Positions 17,066 to 25,804 of a DNA stretch of 64,000 nt are shown here, piece by piece. Position 1 is the first letter of the stretch; every line of letters starts with the position of its first letter. The notes below the pieces were generated by a model. The model was not told where the DNA came from, searched no databases, and saw only the letters and a list, made by a program, of their open reading frames with translations. Made by a program: the position numbers and the translations under genes. Source of the DNA: an uncultured Mycoplasmatota bacterium (GTDB lineage: Bacteria > Bacillota_I > Bacilli_A > RF39 > UBA660); NCBI GenBank assembly GCA_946498975.1, contig CAMMQC010000003.1, forward strand, positions 1 to 64,000. Reading direction: 5' to 3'.

Positions 17066-17149
17066 AGTATCTATCCTTTCTTGTCTTAAGAATAAATAAA
17101 ATTTACTTAATTAACAAGGCTTTCGACAGAAGTAGTTATTAATTTCATC

Positions 17150-18238
17150 TTACAAATTTCTTAAAAATAATGTCTTAAACAAAATACCAAATATTTCTCT
17201 TGAAAAAGACTTAGTTTTACCTTTATGTACTTTACTTTTAGGATAATCATTACAATTAAAAGTAATATCTATATTTTCTTTAAAGTCTTGATACTTAATA
17301 GTTAAAATAGTTTTAGAACAAGTATTAGAATAGTTAAACTCTAACTTACTAAGAGGAATAGTACTTTTCTTTATTACTTTAGATAAATCTAAGTAATTAG
17401 AGAGTGTTATATCATCATATACTTCTATTATCTCTTTTCGATATAGATAATACTTATTAATAGTATCTACTACTTTATAACCATTATGAACTGAAGTATC
17501 AGTTATACTATCATCTTTATAGCATTTGTAGTACTTCTTACGATAACGATATAACTTTTCTTTAGAAATAACTTTTATATAAAATTTATCTTCTATATTA
17601 GAGTTATTTAAGACTTTTTCATCATAAAGAGTCTTAGTTAAATGATTTATTAACTTAAGTTTTATCTTACTATAGCCTTTTTTAGTTATAGTTATTTTAT
17701 CTTTAATATAATTAGAGCTTTCTATTACAAAGTTTCCTTTTCTATCTCCTTGATTTAAAAAGCATGTTACTTCTAACTCTAGAAACTCAGGACTATATTT
17801 TTTAGATAACTTAATATTGTAGTTATTACCTTCATAAATAGTTTTATCTTTATATTTTAAAGTTATCTTTGTAATTAAAAGATTATCTATATTACTAATA
17901 GTTAAGTTATCTATTTTCTTTAACTCTTTATAATAATAGATAGTTTTAATATCTTCATCTAGTCTTTTATCATTAAGTTTTTCTTTACTATAGTTAGTAT
18001 ATTCTCCATAAGTTACTTCATTACTTTTAAGAGGATATTCAAGATTACATTCTTCTAAATATTTAAACTCTTTATCTATCTTTTCTTCTTTATAATAAGT
18101 AACTTTCTCTATTTTTTCATTATCCTTAGCTTGATAAGAAGCATTAACTTCTCCTACCTTTAGATAAGGTGTAGTTATGGTTTTGGCAGAAACATTTGCC
18201 CAAGAAAAAAATAATAATAGTATTAAGAGTATCTTCAT
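17150..18238 (-). CDS. secreted protein of unknown function downstream of spoVA
   Basis: I do not recognise this 362-residue protein. It begins with a clear signal peptide (MKILLILLLFFSWANVSAK, cleavage likely after the Ala-Lys region). The rest is Lys/Tyr-rich, beta-prone and without known motifs, ending in a hydrophobic stretch (IFGILFKTLFL). Four Cys occur in the outer part. It starts 34 nt after spoVAE and 85 nt before the sigma gene, so it is probably co-transcribed with spoVAC-AD-AE and may act at the forespore membrane or intermembrane space. That role is inference from position. Confidence 0.6.
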   Translation of the reverse strand: MKILLILLLFFSWANVSAKTITTPYLKVGEVNASYQAKDNEKIEKVTYYKEEKIDKEFKYLEECNLEYPLKSNEVTYGEYTNYSKEKLNDKRLDEDIKTIYYYKELKKIDNLTISNIDNLLITKITLKYKDKTIYEGNNYNIKLSKKYSPEFLELEVTCFLNQGDRKGNFVIESSNYIKDKITITKKGYSKIKLKLINHLTKTLYDEKVLNNSNIEDKFYIKVISKEKLYRYRKKYYKCYKDDSITDTSVHNGYKVVDTINKYYLYRKEIIEVYDDITLSNYLDLSKVIKKSTIPLSKLEFNYSNTCSKTILTIKYQDFKENIDITFNCNDYPKSKVHKGKTKSFSREIFGILFKTLFLRNL

Positions 18239-18272
18239 AATTAGTACCTCCTACTATTATTATTTACTATTT

Positions 18273-18623
18273 CTAATCTTTTGCTTTAAAAATTAAGGTA
18301 AAGACAAAGGTAAAGATAATCGCAGCAGTTATTCCGGCGGCAGTAAGATCAAATACACCCATTAACAAACCTATTATGCCATGAGATTCAGCAGCAAGTA
18401 AGGCTCCATGAATTAGAGAATGACCAAAGCTTGTAATAGGAAGTAAGGCTCCTCCTCCTACTTTTACAATAAAGAAGTCATAGATAGAAAAGGCATCAAG
18501 GGCTGAACCTACACATACAAAGATAGCGGTTATATGACCAGGAGTTAGTTTAGTATTATCAAGTATTAACTCTGCGATTAAACAAACTATTCCACAGAAT
18601 AAGAATGAATTAATAAAGTACAT
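18273..18623 (-). CDS. spoVAE: stage V sporulation protein AE
   Basis: A 116-residue small membrane protein of the SpoVAC/SpoVAE family with four hydrophobic segments. The block GGGALLPITSFGHSLIHGALLAAESHGIIGLLMG is typical (GxGALxPITGFAHSxxxxAxE in the family). It is part of the SpoVA channel that moves dipicolinic acid and calcium across the inner spore membrane. I chose the ATG at 18623, preceded by GGAGG and overlapping the spoVAD stop as TAATG, rather than the ATG five codons upstream. Confidence 0.92.
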   Translation of the reverse strand: MYFINSFLFCGIVCLIAELILDNTKLTPGHITAIFVCVGSALDAFSIYDFFIVKVGGGALLPITSFGHSLIHGALLAAESHGIIGLLMGVFDLTAAGITAAIIFTFVFTLIFKAKD

Positions 18624-19618
18624 TATATCGCCTCCAAACATATTAAATTGGCAATAGATAGAATATTTTCTTTTTGATAAAGCATTATTGGAGAAAATAA
18701 GGCTCCTGTTGCGATTAGTAAGACTTTCTTATATTTATTTTCCATAAGTCCTTTAATAATAGTACTATAATTAACTAAAGCAGAACATACAGGGCCACTT
18801 CCTCCTGCCATTACTTCTTTTTGTTCTTCTAAATCATAGAGCATTGTTCCACAGTCATTATAGTTTTTAGATAAATCTATATTATATTCATTAAGCATTA
18901 AGTCTTTTAGTATTTCTTTACCATATTTACCTAAGTCTCCTGTAAGTATTAAATCATAATCACTTGGCTTAGTATTAGTTTCTGTTAAGTACTTATAAAG
19001 AGTATCAGCTGCTGCTCCTGCCATAGTGGCTCCCATATTAAAGGCATCTTTTTGATTAAAATCTACTATTGTTCCAATAAGTCCATTAACAACTCTTATT
19101 TTACTAGGTTTATTAGATAAAAGTGCACTAGCACCTCCTGTAGCAGTAAAGGTTGCAGTCATAGGTTTAGGAGAACCATATTCAGTAGGATTTCTAAATT
19201 GTTTTTCACTTGACATATTATGAGATGAACAAGATATTAAAGCATTATTTACTTTACCACTATCGATAAAAGTCGCTCCTATTAATAAGCCTTCTATACT
19301 AGTAGCACATGCTGTATAAATACCTAGAAATGGACTTTTTAGATTTAAGGCTCCATAGCATGATGATGTTATTTGATTTAAGAGGTCACCTGCAATTACT
19401 AAATCAATATCTTTAGAAGTTAGTTTAGTCTTTTTTAGTAGTATCTTTATACTATCTTCAAGTAATCTTATTTCAGCTTTTTCGAAAGACTTTTCTTTAC
19501 AATATAAATCATCAGTATATTTCTTATCAAAGTTTTTTGATAAGGGGCCTTTCGCTTCATATGGTCCGCATACTGTACTTGCATTATCTAAGTATACATT
19601 TCTAAAATTTAGTATCAT
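18623..19618 (-). CDS. spoVAD: stage V sporulation protein AD
   Basis: This 331-residue thiolase-fold protein of the SpoVA complex binds dipicolinic acid in the Bacillus homologue. Visible family text includes CATSIEGLLIGA near residue 105, GGASALLSN, and the C-terminal VMAGGSGPVCSALV. The ATG at 19618 overlaps the spoVAC stop (ATGA) and has GGGAGA upstream, so the longer frame starting five codons earlier is unlikely. Soluble or peripheral, on the outer face of the inner spore membrane. It is coupled to spoVAC and spoVAE. Confidence 0.95.
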   Translation of the reverse strand: MILNFRNVYLDNASTVCGPYEAKGPLSKNFDKKYTDDLYCKEKSFEKAEIRLLEDSIKILLKKTKLTSKDIDLVIAGDLLNQITSSCYGALNLKSPFLGIYTACATSIEGLLIGATFIDSGKVNNALISCSSHNMSSEKQFRNPTEYGSPKPMTATFTATGGASALLSNKPSKIRVVNGLIGTIVDFNQKDAFNMGATMAGAAADTLYKYLTETNTKPSDYDLILTGDLGKYGKEILKDLMLNEYNIDLSKNYNDCGTMLYDLEEQKEVMAGGSGPVCSALVNYSTIIKGLMENKYKKVLLIATGALFSPIMLYQKENILSIANLICLEAI

Positions 19619-20058
19619 GATAAAATCTCCCATATATATCTAATAAGTCCAAAGAACCAAGCGGATACTACTCCATAGAAGATAACTGAACCTGCAAGTT
19701 TAAAGACATTACTACCAACACCAAAGATTGGTCCTTCATTTTTATAATCTAGGGCGGCACTAGTCATTGAATGAGCGAAACCTGTTATTGGTATTAAAAG
19801 TCCTGCTTTAGCTTTTGCCACTAACTTATCAAAGAAGCCTAAGGCAGTGAATAAAGAAGCGAAAAAGATAAAGGTTATAATCATATAAGTAGAAGCATCA
19901 TTACGAGATACATCAAATAACATTATATAAATTCTAATTAAAACTTCTCCAAAAAGTCCTAAAGTACCTCCTACTAGAAAGGCAATTAAAGCATATTTAG
20001 CTTTATTTTCTTTAGGAGTATGTTTTTTTACTAAAGCATCATATTTTTTATTAGTCAT
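19615..20058 (-). CDS. spoVAC: stage V sporulation protein AC
   Basis: A 147-residue membrane protein that in Bacillus acts as a mechanosensitive part of the SpoVA dipicolinate channel. A short basic N-terminus leads into hydrophobic segments with GGTLGLFGE near 32 and AKAGLLIPITGFAHSMTSAALDYKNEG near 85-110, the pattern shared with SpoVAE. It is first in the operon. Upstream is a candidate forespore promoter. Confidence 0.95.
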   Translation of the reverse strand: MTNKKYDALVKKHTPKENKAKYALIAFLVGGTLGLFGEVLIRIYIMLFDVSRNDASTYMIITFIFFASLFTALGFFDKLVAKAKAGLLIPITGFAHSMTSAALDYKNEGPIFGVGSNVFKLAGSVIFYGVVSAWFFGLIRYIWEILS

Positions 20059-20073
20059 ATTATCACCTAATAA

Positions 20074-20102
20074 TATACTGTTCTAAAAAATAATAATTAT
20101 AC
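20074..20102 (-). promoter_or_regulatory. candidate sigma-G/sigma-F promoter of the spoVA operon
   Basis: On the minus strand GTATA (20098-20102) is followed after 17 nt by CAGTATA (20074-20080). This differs by one base from the forespore -10 pattern CATnnTA. Position is right, about 16 nt before the spoVAC start codon and RBS region, but the call rests on a short match. Confidence 0.4.
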
Positions 20103-20131
20103 AAAAAAGAAGAGAAAGTTTAATCTCTTCT
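20103..20131 (-). terminator. terminator after the 393-residue membrane protein gene
   Basis: The stem AGAAGAGA (20108-20115) / TCTCTTCT (about 20124-20131) is followed on the minus strand by TTTTTTG. It separates the gene ending at 20183 from spoVA. Confidence 0.75.
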
Positions 20132-20182
20132 AACTAACATACTAACTATTAATCTTTTTTACAATAATAATATACTCTGTTT

Positions 20183-21364
20183 TTATTTCAAAATGAATGG
20201 ATTAGATACACTTCCACTACCAGATTTAATCATAACATTATTATTTAACATAACTGTTGGTCTTACTTTTTTATATCCTGATGCTGTATTTTCATCTAAG
20301 TATCCACTACTTTTAACTATATATGCTTCATAATTATTAAGAGAATTTCCTGTTACTAACCACCATTCTGTACCACTTAATTTTAAATAATTATAATTCT
20401 GACAACTTCTATCAGTAGTCGCTTTACAATTAACATCTAAAGAAGCATTCATATAGTCACTAGCAGTTAAAAGTCCTATCATTTGATTTTCTAAAGTATC
20501 AGAGCACTCTAAACTATTATTATTAGTTGTATCTGTTGGAGTTCTTTTACCTATACATAAATTAAATGGTGTTAATTTTGATTTATCATTGTTACTTAAT
20601 AAACTATAATCTAATTTATTGTTATAAAGATCATATAAATATTCACTCATTCTACTAATTCTATAATCATTAAAACCACTATTAAATCTTCTATCCTGAT
20701 TATATCTATCATCATAATATGAAGAAGATGTTGATTCCATTTCATTTAATATTAAGAGAAGTTTATTATTGGATGTTACTTTAACTATTCTAAATAAAGC
20801 ATTATCTAACTGTACATAATTATTAACATCATCACCACGATATACTTTTTCTCCATTCATATCATATAAACCGTTTCCTGATGTAACTATTCCCTGTTCT
20901 AATACTGCTTTATATAATTCTTTAGTAGTATAGTTATCTCCACAGTCTAAATATGGTGTATAAACTATATTATCTCCTACTTTAGTAACTTCTACTCTAC
21001 CACTACAACTTTCACCTTCTCTTAATTCACTTAAAGGTTTCATAAGTTCTGCATCTGCTAGAGTACTATCTCTTACAGTAACTGTTTCTCCTTCTTCTTG
21101 AGGTAAAAGACCACTTTGGACTTCATAATACTCTATTGCAGCATTTTTTAGTTCTTCTTCTATTTCTTCATATGTTTTATTACCACTATTAAATAAAGAT
21201 ATTATCAAGATGATAATTAAAAACAATACTAAAATACCTACTACTATTAGCATCATTCTCATTAATTTCTTTTTCATTTCTTTATTATCTTTAACTGGTT
21301 TAGAAGTTTGTGGTTGAATGTTATTAGTATTACTAATTACTTCTTTACCTTTATTTTCATTCAT
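20183..21364 (-). CDS. single-pass membrane protein with extracellular domain, unknown function
   Basis: A 393-residue protein I cannot assign. It has a polar cytoplasmic N-terminus, basic KKLMRMM, one transmembrane helix (about 33-58) and a large outer part. The outer part has about five Cys, a Ser/Tyr/Arg-rich middle (YDDRYNQDRRFN), and a C-terminal block with SGTEWWLVTG and VRPTVMLNNNV. The C-terminal text recalls repeated surface-protein domains of gut Firmicutes in which VRPV-x-L near the end is common, but no named family is certain. Start chosen at ATG 21364; a TTG seven codons upstream is weaker. It is monocistronic with its own terminator. Confidence 0.6.
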   Translation of the reverse strand: MNENKGKEVISNTNNIQPQTSKPVKDNKEMKKKLMRMMLIVVGILVLFLIIILIISLFNSGNKTYEEIEEELKNAAIEYYEVQSGLLPQEEGETVTVRDSTLADAELMKPLSELREGESCSGRVEVTKVGDNIVYTPYLDCGDNYTTKELYKAVLEQGIVTSGNGLYDMNGEKVYRGDDVNNYVQLDNALFRIVKVTSNNKLLLILNEMESTSSSYYDDRYNQDRRFNSGFNDYRISRMSEYLYDLYNNKLDYSLLSNNDKSKLTPFNLCIGKRTPTDTTNNNSLECSDTLENQMIGLLTASDYMNASLDVNCKATTDRSCQNYNYLKLSGTEWWLVTGNSLNNYEAYIVKSSGYLDENTASGYKKVRPTVMLNNNVMIKSGSGSVSNPFILK

Positions 21365-21419
21365 AATAAACACACTCACTTTCAAGTTAAGTAAATTGTA
21401 GCATTATTTTACAAATATT

Positions 21420-21989
21420 TCAATTAATAGTATTTTCTTCTAAAGATTTTAGTGTATCATATGCCATATTATTTATTAATTTATTCTTTTCTTTTAATTG
21501 TTTTATCTGATTTTTTAAGCATAAAATAATGGCTTTATCAATGTTTTGATAAGCAAGTAATCTTTCTTCTTCAATACCGGGATAATCTTTTCCTTTTTCT
21601 ATTTTATCTGCTAAATAAACAATCTTTGCAAGTATATCCATATTAGGATAACCTGTAGTATGATATCTAATAGCAAGAACCATATCATTAGTAAAGTTAT
21701 ATTTTTCTTTAACTAGAATAGAAGCGGTAAAACCATGAATTATGTTTTTATTTTCAGCATTTAATAACTCTTTTGGTAAATTATACTTCTTTATAAAATC
21801 TTCATTTTCCTTATCTCTTAACTCTTTACACATATCATGAGTTAAGCTAGAGAGCATACATTTTTCTATATCTGCTTTGTAATGTTCTGCTAGTCTTTTC
21901 GCTTCTTCCATTACTCTTATTGAATGATTATATCTATAATCAGATAAATTACTTCTTACATCTTTTTTTATTTCTTCTATATTCCACAT
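21420..21989 (-). CDS. yqeK: HD-domain hydrolase YqeK
   Basis: This 189-residue protein matches YqeK, a symmetrical Ap4A hydrolase of the HD superfamily. Metal-binding residues appear as HSIRVMEEAKRLAEHY near 22, the HD pair in LTHDMCKEL near 49, HGFTAS near 86 and RYHTTGYPNM near 107. The length is normal. It lies 18 nt after the sensor kinase gene. In Bacillus yqeK follows nadD; here nadD is elsewhere in an NAD operon, so the usual pair has been split. Confidence 0.9.
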   Translation of the reverse strand: MWNIEEIKKDVRSNLSDYRYNHSIRVMEEAKRLAEHYKADIEKCMLSSLTHDMCKELRDKENEDFIKKYNLPKELLNAENKNIIHGFTASILVKEKYNFTNDMVLAIRYHTTGYPNMDILAKIVYLADKIEKGKDYPGIEEERLLAYQNIDKAIILCLKNQIKQLKEKNKLINNMAYDTLKSLEENTIN

Positions 21990-22007
21990 ACTATCACTTC
22001 AATAATA

Positions 22008-23264
22008 TTATGCCATATTTATCTCTTTAGGTAAAGTAACTATAACTCTTGTTCCCTCTCCTTTTACTGAATTATACACAATAGTACCATTATGTTGTTC
22101 TATTATCTCTTTAGATAGACTTACCCCTAGTCCACTACCTTTCTTTTTAGTTGTAAAAAACATTTCACTAACACTATTTAGACTATCTTTATCCATACCT
22201 ACTCCATTATCTTCAATTATTATTTTCATAAAATTATTATCACTTTCTAAACTTATTTTTATTTTATTTTCTTTTTTACTACTATCTTTCGCTTCAATAG
22301 CATTTTTTAAAAGATTAATAAAGACTTGTTTTAATCTATTATAGTCTGCCTCTATATAAATATCTTCATCTGGTAAATTGAACTTTGACTTAATACCATT
22401 TTTCTTAAATAAATCTTTTAAATAGTCTTCTAAATCTTCTAATAACATAACTAAATCCATCTCTTCTTTTTCTATCTTTATCTTAGTATAATCCAAGAAG
22501 TCATCCATTAAAATTAAAGTTCTTGTTATTTCATCTTTAATAATAGGAATATATTTCCTTACTTTTTTCTTATCATTAACATCTATCATATCTAAGTAAC
22601 CTTTACAAACTGCGATAGGATTCTTTATTTCATGAGTCACTTTAAATAAAGAACGTCTTAACTCTTTTTCTTTTTCAATATTTTGTAAATCATTATGTAA
22701 CTCTACTATTGTTTCTCCTTTAGCGAATATAGATATGATTATATTAGTTACAAAGTAAAGAGTTATTATAATAGTAAAGATATAAAATAAGTTTGATAAA
22801 TAGGTCTTTTCTGGACTAATAAACCAGAATACAGCTAGAGATAGCATAAAACTCTTAATAATAATAAAATAGTTAACAACACTAATAGGCTTTAGTTTTC
22901 TTCTTACTAGTAGAGAATATACTATTAAATAACTACTATATTCTAAGGCTAGGAATAAAGGATTAATGCCTAAGAATAGAGTCTCATAAATAATTAATAT
23001 TAATGATATAAAGACTGCTAAAGACATTTTTCTCTTGTAATAACAGATAAGTAATGGAATATCAAAGAGAATAATAGGATAGTCATTGTAACAACAAGTT
23101 CCATATCTCAAGACAAAATATAATGATGAAATAATAGCGATTTCAAATCCTAAATCTTTCTCTTCTATTGATAAATTCTTTTTATATATTGTATATAGTA
23201 AATGTAATGCTAATGGACAAAGTAGTAAAATAATACTTTCAATTATAACTTCAATATACGACAT
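22008..23264 (-). CDS. membrane sensor histidine kinase, orphan
   Basis: A 418-residue histidine kinase. Five or six hydrophobic segments fill residues 1-190. A HisKA domain follows with the phospho-accepting His in VTHEIKNPIAVCKGYLDM (about 209), then a HATPase domain with N box (LLKNAIEAKDS, about 315), G1 (EDNGVGMDKDSL, about 350) and G2 (GSGLGVSLSKEI, about 378). No response regulator is adjacent, so it is an orphan. The layout resembles KinB-type sporulation kinases that feed the Spo0F/Spo0A phosphorelay. That role is plausible in this spore former but not shown. Confidence 0.88.
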   Translation of the reverse strand: MSYIEVIIESIILLLCPLALHLLYTIYKKNLSIEEKDLGFEIAIISSLYFVLRYGTCCYNDYPIILFDIPLLICYYKRKMSLAVFISLILIIYETLFLGINPLFLALEYSSYLIVYSLLVRRKLKPISVVNYFIIIKSFMLSLAVFWFISPEKTYLSNLFYIFTIIITLYFVTNIIISIFAKGETIVELHNDLQNIEKEKELRRSLFKVTHEIKNPIAVCKGYLDMIDVNDKKKVRKYIPIIKDEITRTLILMDDFLDYTKIKIEKEEMDLVMLLEDLEDYLKDLFKKNGIKSKFNLPDEDIYIEADYNRLKQVFINLLKNAIEAKDSSKKENKIKISLESDNNFMKIIIEDNGVGMDKDSLNSVSEMFFTTKKKGSGLGVSLSKEIIEQHNGTIVYNSVKGEGTRVIVTLPKEINMA

Positions 23265-23337
23265 ATTTCTCCCTCTTTCTAAAATAAGTATATGTCATAG
23301 TTTTGTAGAAATTTGTCGAAAAATGGAAAGAAAAAGA

Positions 23338-23361
23338 AAAAATAGAGAAAACTCTATTTAA
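23338..23361 (-). terminator. terminator of the repeat-protein gene
   Basis: The inverted repeat AAATAGAG / CTCTATTT with a 4-nt loop lies against the stop at 23354 and is followed by a T-rich tract on the minus strand. Confidence 0.65.
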
Positions 23362-25315
23362 ATTTTTTAACGAACGAATTGATTTCTTCAGGAGTGCTAT
23401 TTTCTAACTCACGCATAAAATTCATATATCCATCAGAATCAAAATGATTACTATATAAATCTATTATATTAGTATTTCCATCTGTTTTTTCGTCTAATAT
23501 CTTTTTAACTCTTACTTGATAATCTTCTTCCATTCTATCCATAGAATTTGTTATCGAACGTATTATTTCTATAATATCTTCTCTTGCTAAAATAGCTACA
23601 TTTGTTGCTACAACACTTCCATACTTTGCTTGATAAAATCCTATAGCATTTGTTATTAAGCTTATTATTTCTATAACATCTTCTCTTGCTAAAACATCTG
23701 CATTCATTGCTATATTATATCCACATGATGCTTGATATTCCCCTTTAGCATTTGTTATCAATCTTATTATTTCTTTAGCATCTTCTCTTGCTAAAACTGC
23801 TGAAGAAGTTGCTACCTTATATCCATATTCTGCTTGATTCCATCCTTTAGCATTTGTTATAAAACTTATTATTTCTTTGGCATCTTCTCTTGCTAAAACT
23901 GTTTCGTTCGTTGTTACAACACTTCCATACTTTGCTTGATACTTTCCTATAGCATTTGTTATTAAGCTTATTATTTCTTTGGCATCTTCTCTTGCTAAAA
24001 CTGCTGAAGAAGTTGCTACATCATTTCCATACACTGCTTGATAGGCTTCATTTGCATTTGTTATCAAGCGTATTATTTCTTTGGCATCTTCTCTTGCTAA
24101 AACTGTCACATTTGTTGCTACTTTGCTTCCATATTTTGCTTGAGTCCATCCTTTAGTATTTGTTATCAAACCTATTATTTCTTTGGCATCTTCTCCTGCT
24201 AAAACTGTCACATTTGTTGCTACTTTGCTTCCATATTCTGCTTGATGGTATTCTTTGGCATTTGTTATCAATCTTATTAATTCTTTGGCATCATCTCTTG
24301 TTAAAACTGCTTCATTCGTTGCTACTTTGCTTCCATATATTGCTTGATAATCTTCTATAGCATTTGTTATCAATCTTATTATTTCTTTAGCATCTTCTCT
24401 TGCTAAAACTTTTTCATCTCTTGCTACATAACTTCCACATTCTGCTTGATAGCCTCCTTTAGTATTTGTTATCAAACCTATTATTTCTTTGGCATCTTCT
24501 CTTGCTAAAACTGCTGAAGAAGTTGCTACATCATTTCCATCCATTGTTTGAAAATCTCCTATAGCATTTGTTATCAAGCTTATTATTTCTTTGGCATCTT
24601 CCCTTGCTAAAACTGCTGAAGAAGTTGCTACCTTATATCCATATTTTGCTTGATAGTATCCTTTGACATTTGTTATCAAGCTTATTATTTCTTTGGCATC
24701 TTCTCTTGCTAAAACTGTCACATTTGTTGCTACTTTGCTTCCAAATTCTGCTTGATCCCATCCTTTAGCATTTGTTATCAAACTTATTATTTCTTTGGCA
24801 TCTTCTCTTGCTAAAACTGCTGAAGAAGTTGCTACCTTATATCCATATTCTGCTTGATTCCATCCTTTAGCATTTGTTATCAAACGTATTATTTCTTTAA
24901 CATCTTCTCTTGCTAAAACTGCTGAAGAAGTTGCTACCTTATATCCATATTCTGCTTGATTCCATCCTTTAGCATTTTTTATCAAACTTATTATTTCTTT
25001 GGCAGCTTCTCTTGCTAAAACTGCTGAAGAAGTTGCTACTTTTCTTATATACTCTACTTGATAATCTTCACTAAAACTAATACTAATACTAGAAATATAG
25101 TTAATGATATCTTTCTTAAATCTGTTGATCTCACTATTAAAATCTTCATTTGATAACAAATAAATTAAAGCTAGTTTGTTATAATCATCACTTGCTTCTA
25201 TTATCTTATCAATAAAGGTAGAATCTTGACTCAATAAAATTTCAAAATTAACTTCATCAAGATTAATTTTTCTTTCTTCTACAAATTCTTTAATTATTTT
25301 TAATAATTCCAGCAT
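23354..25315 (-). CDS. protein of fifteen 34-residue helical tandem repeats
   Basis: This 653-residue protein has a 80-residue helical N-terminus, then about fifteen consecutive 34-residue repeats (residues about 85-600) and a short acidic C-terminal domain ending SFVKKFK. The repeat core is VATSSAVLAREDAKEIISLITN followed by a variable loop and QAEYG. The core is nearly invariant; variation clusters at the four residues before QA, the pair after QA, the pair before VAT and the triplet after VAT. Each unit would form two helices, so the array should be an alpha-solenoid. I do not recognise a named family. There is no signal peptide or membrane helix, so it is probably cytoplasmic. It stands alone as a single transcript with its own terminator. 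Confidence 0.85.
   Translation of the reverse strand: MLELLKIIKEFVEERKINLDEVNFEILLSQDSTFIDKIIEASDDYNKLALIYLLSNEDFNSEINRFKKDIINYISSISISFSEDYQVEYIRKVATSSAVLAREAAKEIISLIKNAKGWNQAEYGYKVATSSAVLAREDVKEIIRLITNAKGWNQAEYGYKVATSSAVLAREDAKEIISLITNAKGWDQAEFGSKVATNVTVLAREDAKEIISLITNVKGYYQAKYGYKVATSSAVLAREDAKEIISLITNAIGDFQTMDGNDVATSSAVLAREDAKEIIGLITNTKGGYQAECGSYVARDEKVLAREDAKEIIRLITNAIEDYQAIYGSKVATNEAVLTRDDAKELIRLITNAKEYHQAEYGSKVATNVTVLAGEDAKEIIGLITNTKGWTQAKYGSKVATNVTVLAREDAKEIIRLITNANEAYQAVYGNDVATSSAVLAREDAKEIISLITNAIGKYQAKYGSVVTTNETVLAREDAKEIISFITNAKGWNQAEYGYKVATSSAVLAREDAKEIIRLITNAKGEYQASCGYNIAMNADVLAREDVIEIISLITNAIGFYQAKYGSVVATNVAILAREDIIEIIRSITNSMDRMEEDYQVRVKKILDEKTDGNTNIIDLYSNHFDSDGYMNFMRELENSTPEEINSFVKKFK
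23530..25060 (-). repeat. 102-bp tandem coding repeats, about 15 copies
   Basis: The repeat region of the gene at 23354-25315 is built from 102-bp units that are highly alike at the DNA level, for example the recurring text GCTAAAACTGCTGAAGAAG on the plus strand. Such similarity means recent expansion or homogenisation by recombination. Copy number is likely to vary between strains. Confidence 0.85.
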
Positions 25316-25371
25316 GATTAGTCCTCCCTCTTTTGATTATCTATTATAAGGCAAAAAATTTAAATGTAAAG

Positions 25372-25399
25372 AAAAAAAATAGAGCTTAGCCCTATTTTA
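25372..25399 (-). terminator. terminator of the EIIB-like gene
   Basis: The minus strand reads AAAATAGGGC, a three-base loop, then GCTCTATTTT and a T-run, overlapping the stop at 25392. Confidence 0.65.
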
Positions 25400-25712
25400 G
25401 TTCATCAATATATTTTTTTAATTGTTTAGATTCAGGTCCTAAGATAATCTTTAATTGATTATTAATCTCAACTATACCTTTAGCACCTAATTTCTGGATT
25501 GATTCTTTATCAACTTTAGAAGTATCTTTTAGTGTTACGATAAACCTAGATAGTTTAGATTCTGTACTGATAATATTATCTTTTCCACCAAGATACTCTA
25601 CTAGTTTATTTAAATCAATATTAGCATCTTTCTTATTAGCTTTTAGTACTGCTAGTAATATTATTAATATTACGGCAATAATTATAATATACTGAATATC
25701 TAATAAATTCAT
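25392..25712 (-). CDS. membrane-anchored PTS IIB-like domain lacking the catalytic cysteine
   Basis: This 106-residue protein has an N-terminal transmembrane helix (about 5-25) and a soluble domain that follows the glucose-type EIIB fold, with LVEYLGGKDNIISTESKLSRFIVTLKD, then LGAKGIVEI and IILGPESKQL. In active EIIB proteins the phosphorylated Cys sits in DACxTRLR; here the matching text is ESKLSRF, so Lys replaces Cys and phosphotransfer through it is impossible. It may be a sensory or structural derivative. The start at 25712 has AGGTGAT upstream. It is not near other PTS genes. Confidence 0.75.
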   Translation of the reverse strand: MNLLDIQYIIIIAVILIILLAVLKANKKDANIDLNKLVEYLGGKDNIISTESKLSRFIVTLKDTSKVDKESIQKLGAKGIVEINNQLKIILGPESKQLKKYIDELK

Positions 25713-25804
25713 CTTTATATCACCTATTAACAATTATACTCTATTAGTAAAAAAAATAAAAGTGGAAATTATCAAGAATAGTATCATAAACTAATAATAG
25801 AAGT

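Noticed and set aside
23956-24360. Two plus-strand ORFs rich in Leu and His inside the repeat-protein gene
   Set aside because: They are antisense shadows of the 102-bp repeats; no RBS, and the minus-strand frame is open throughout with strong protein-level pattern.
23530-25060. CRISPR-like or satellite repeat
   Set aside because: The 102-bp units are in frame and encode a conserved 34-residue repeat.
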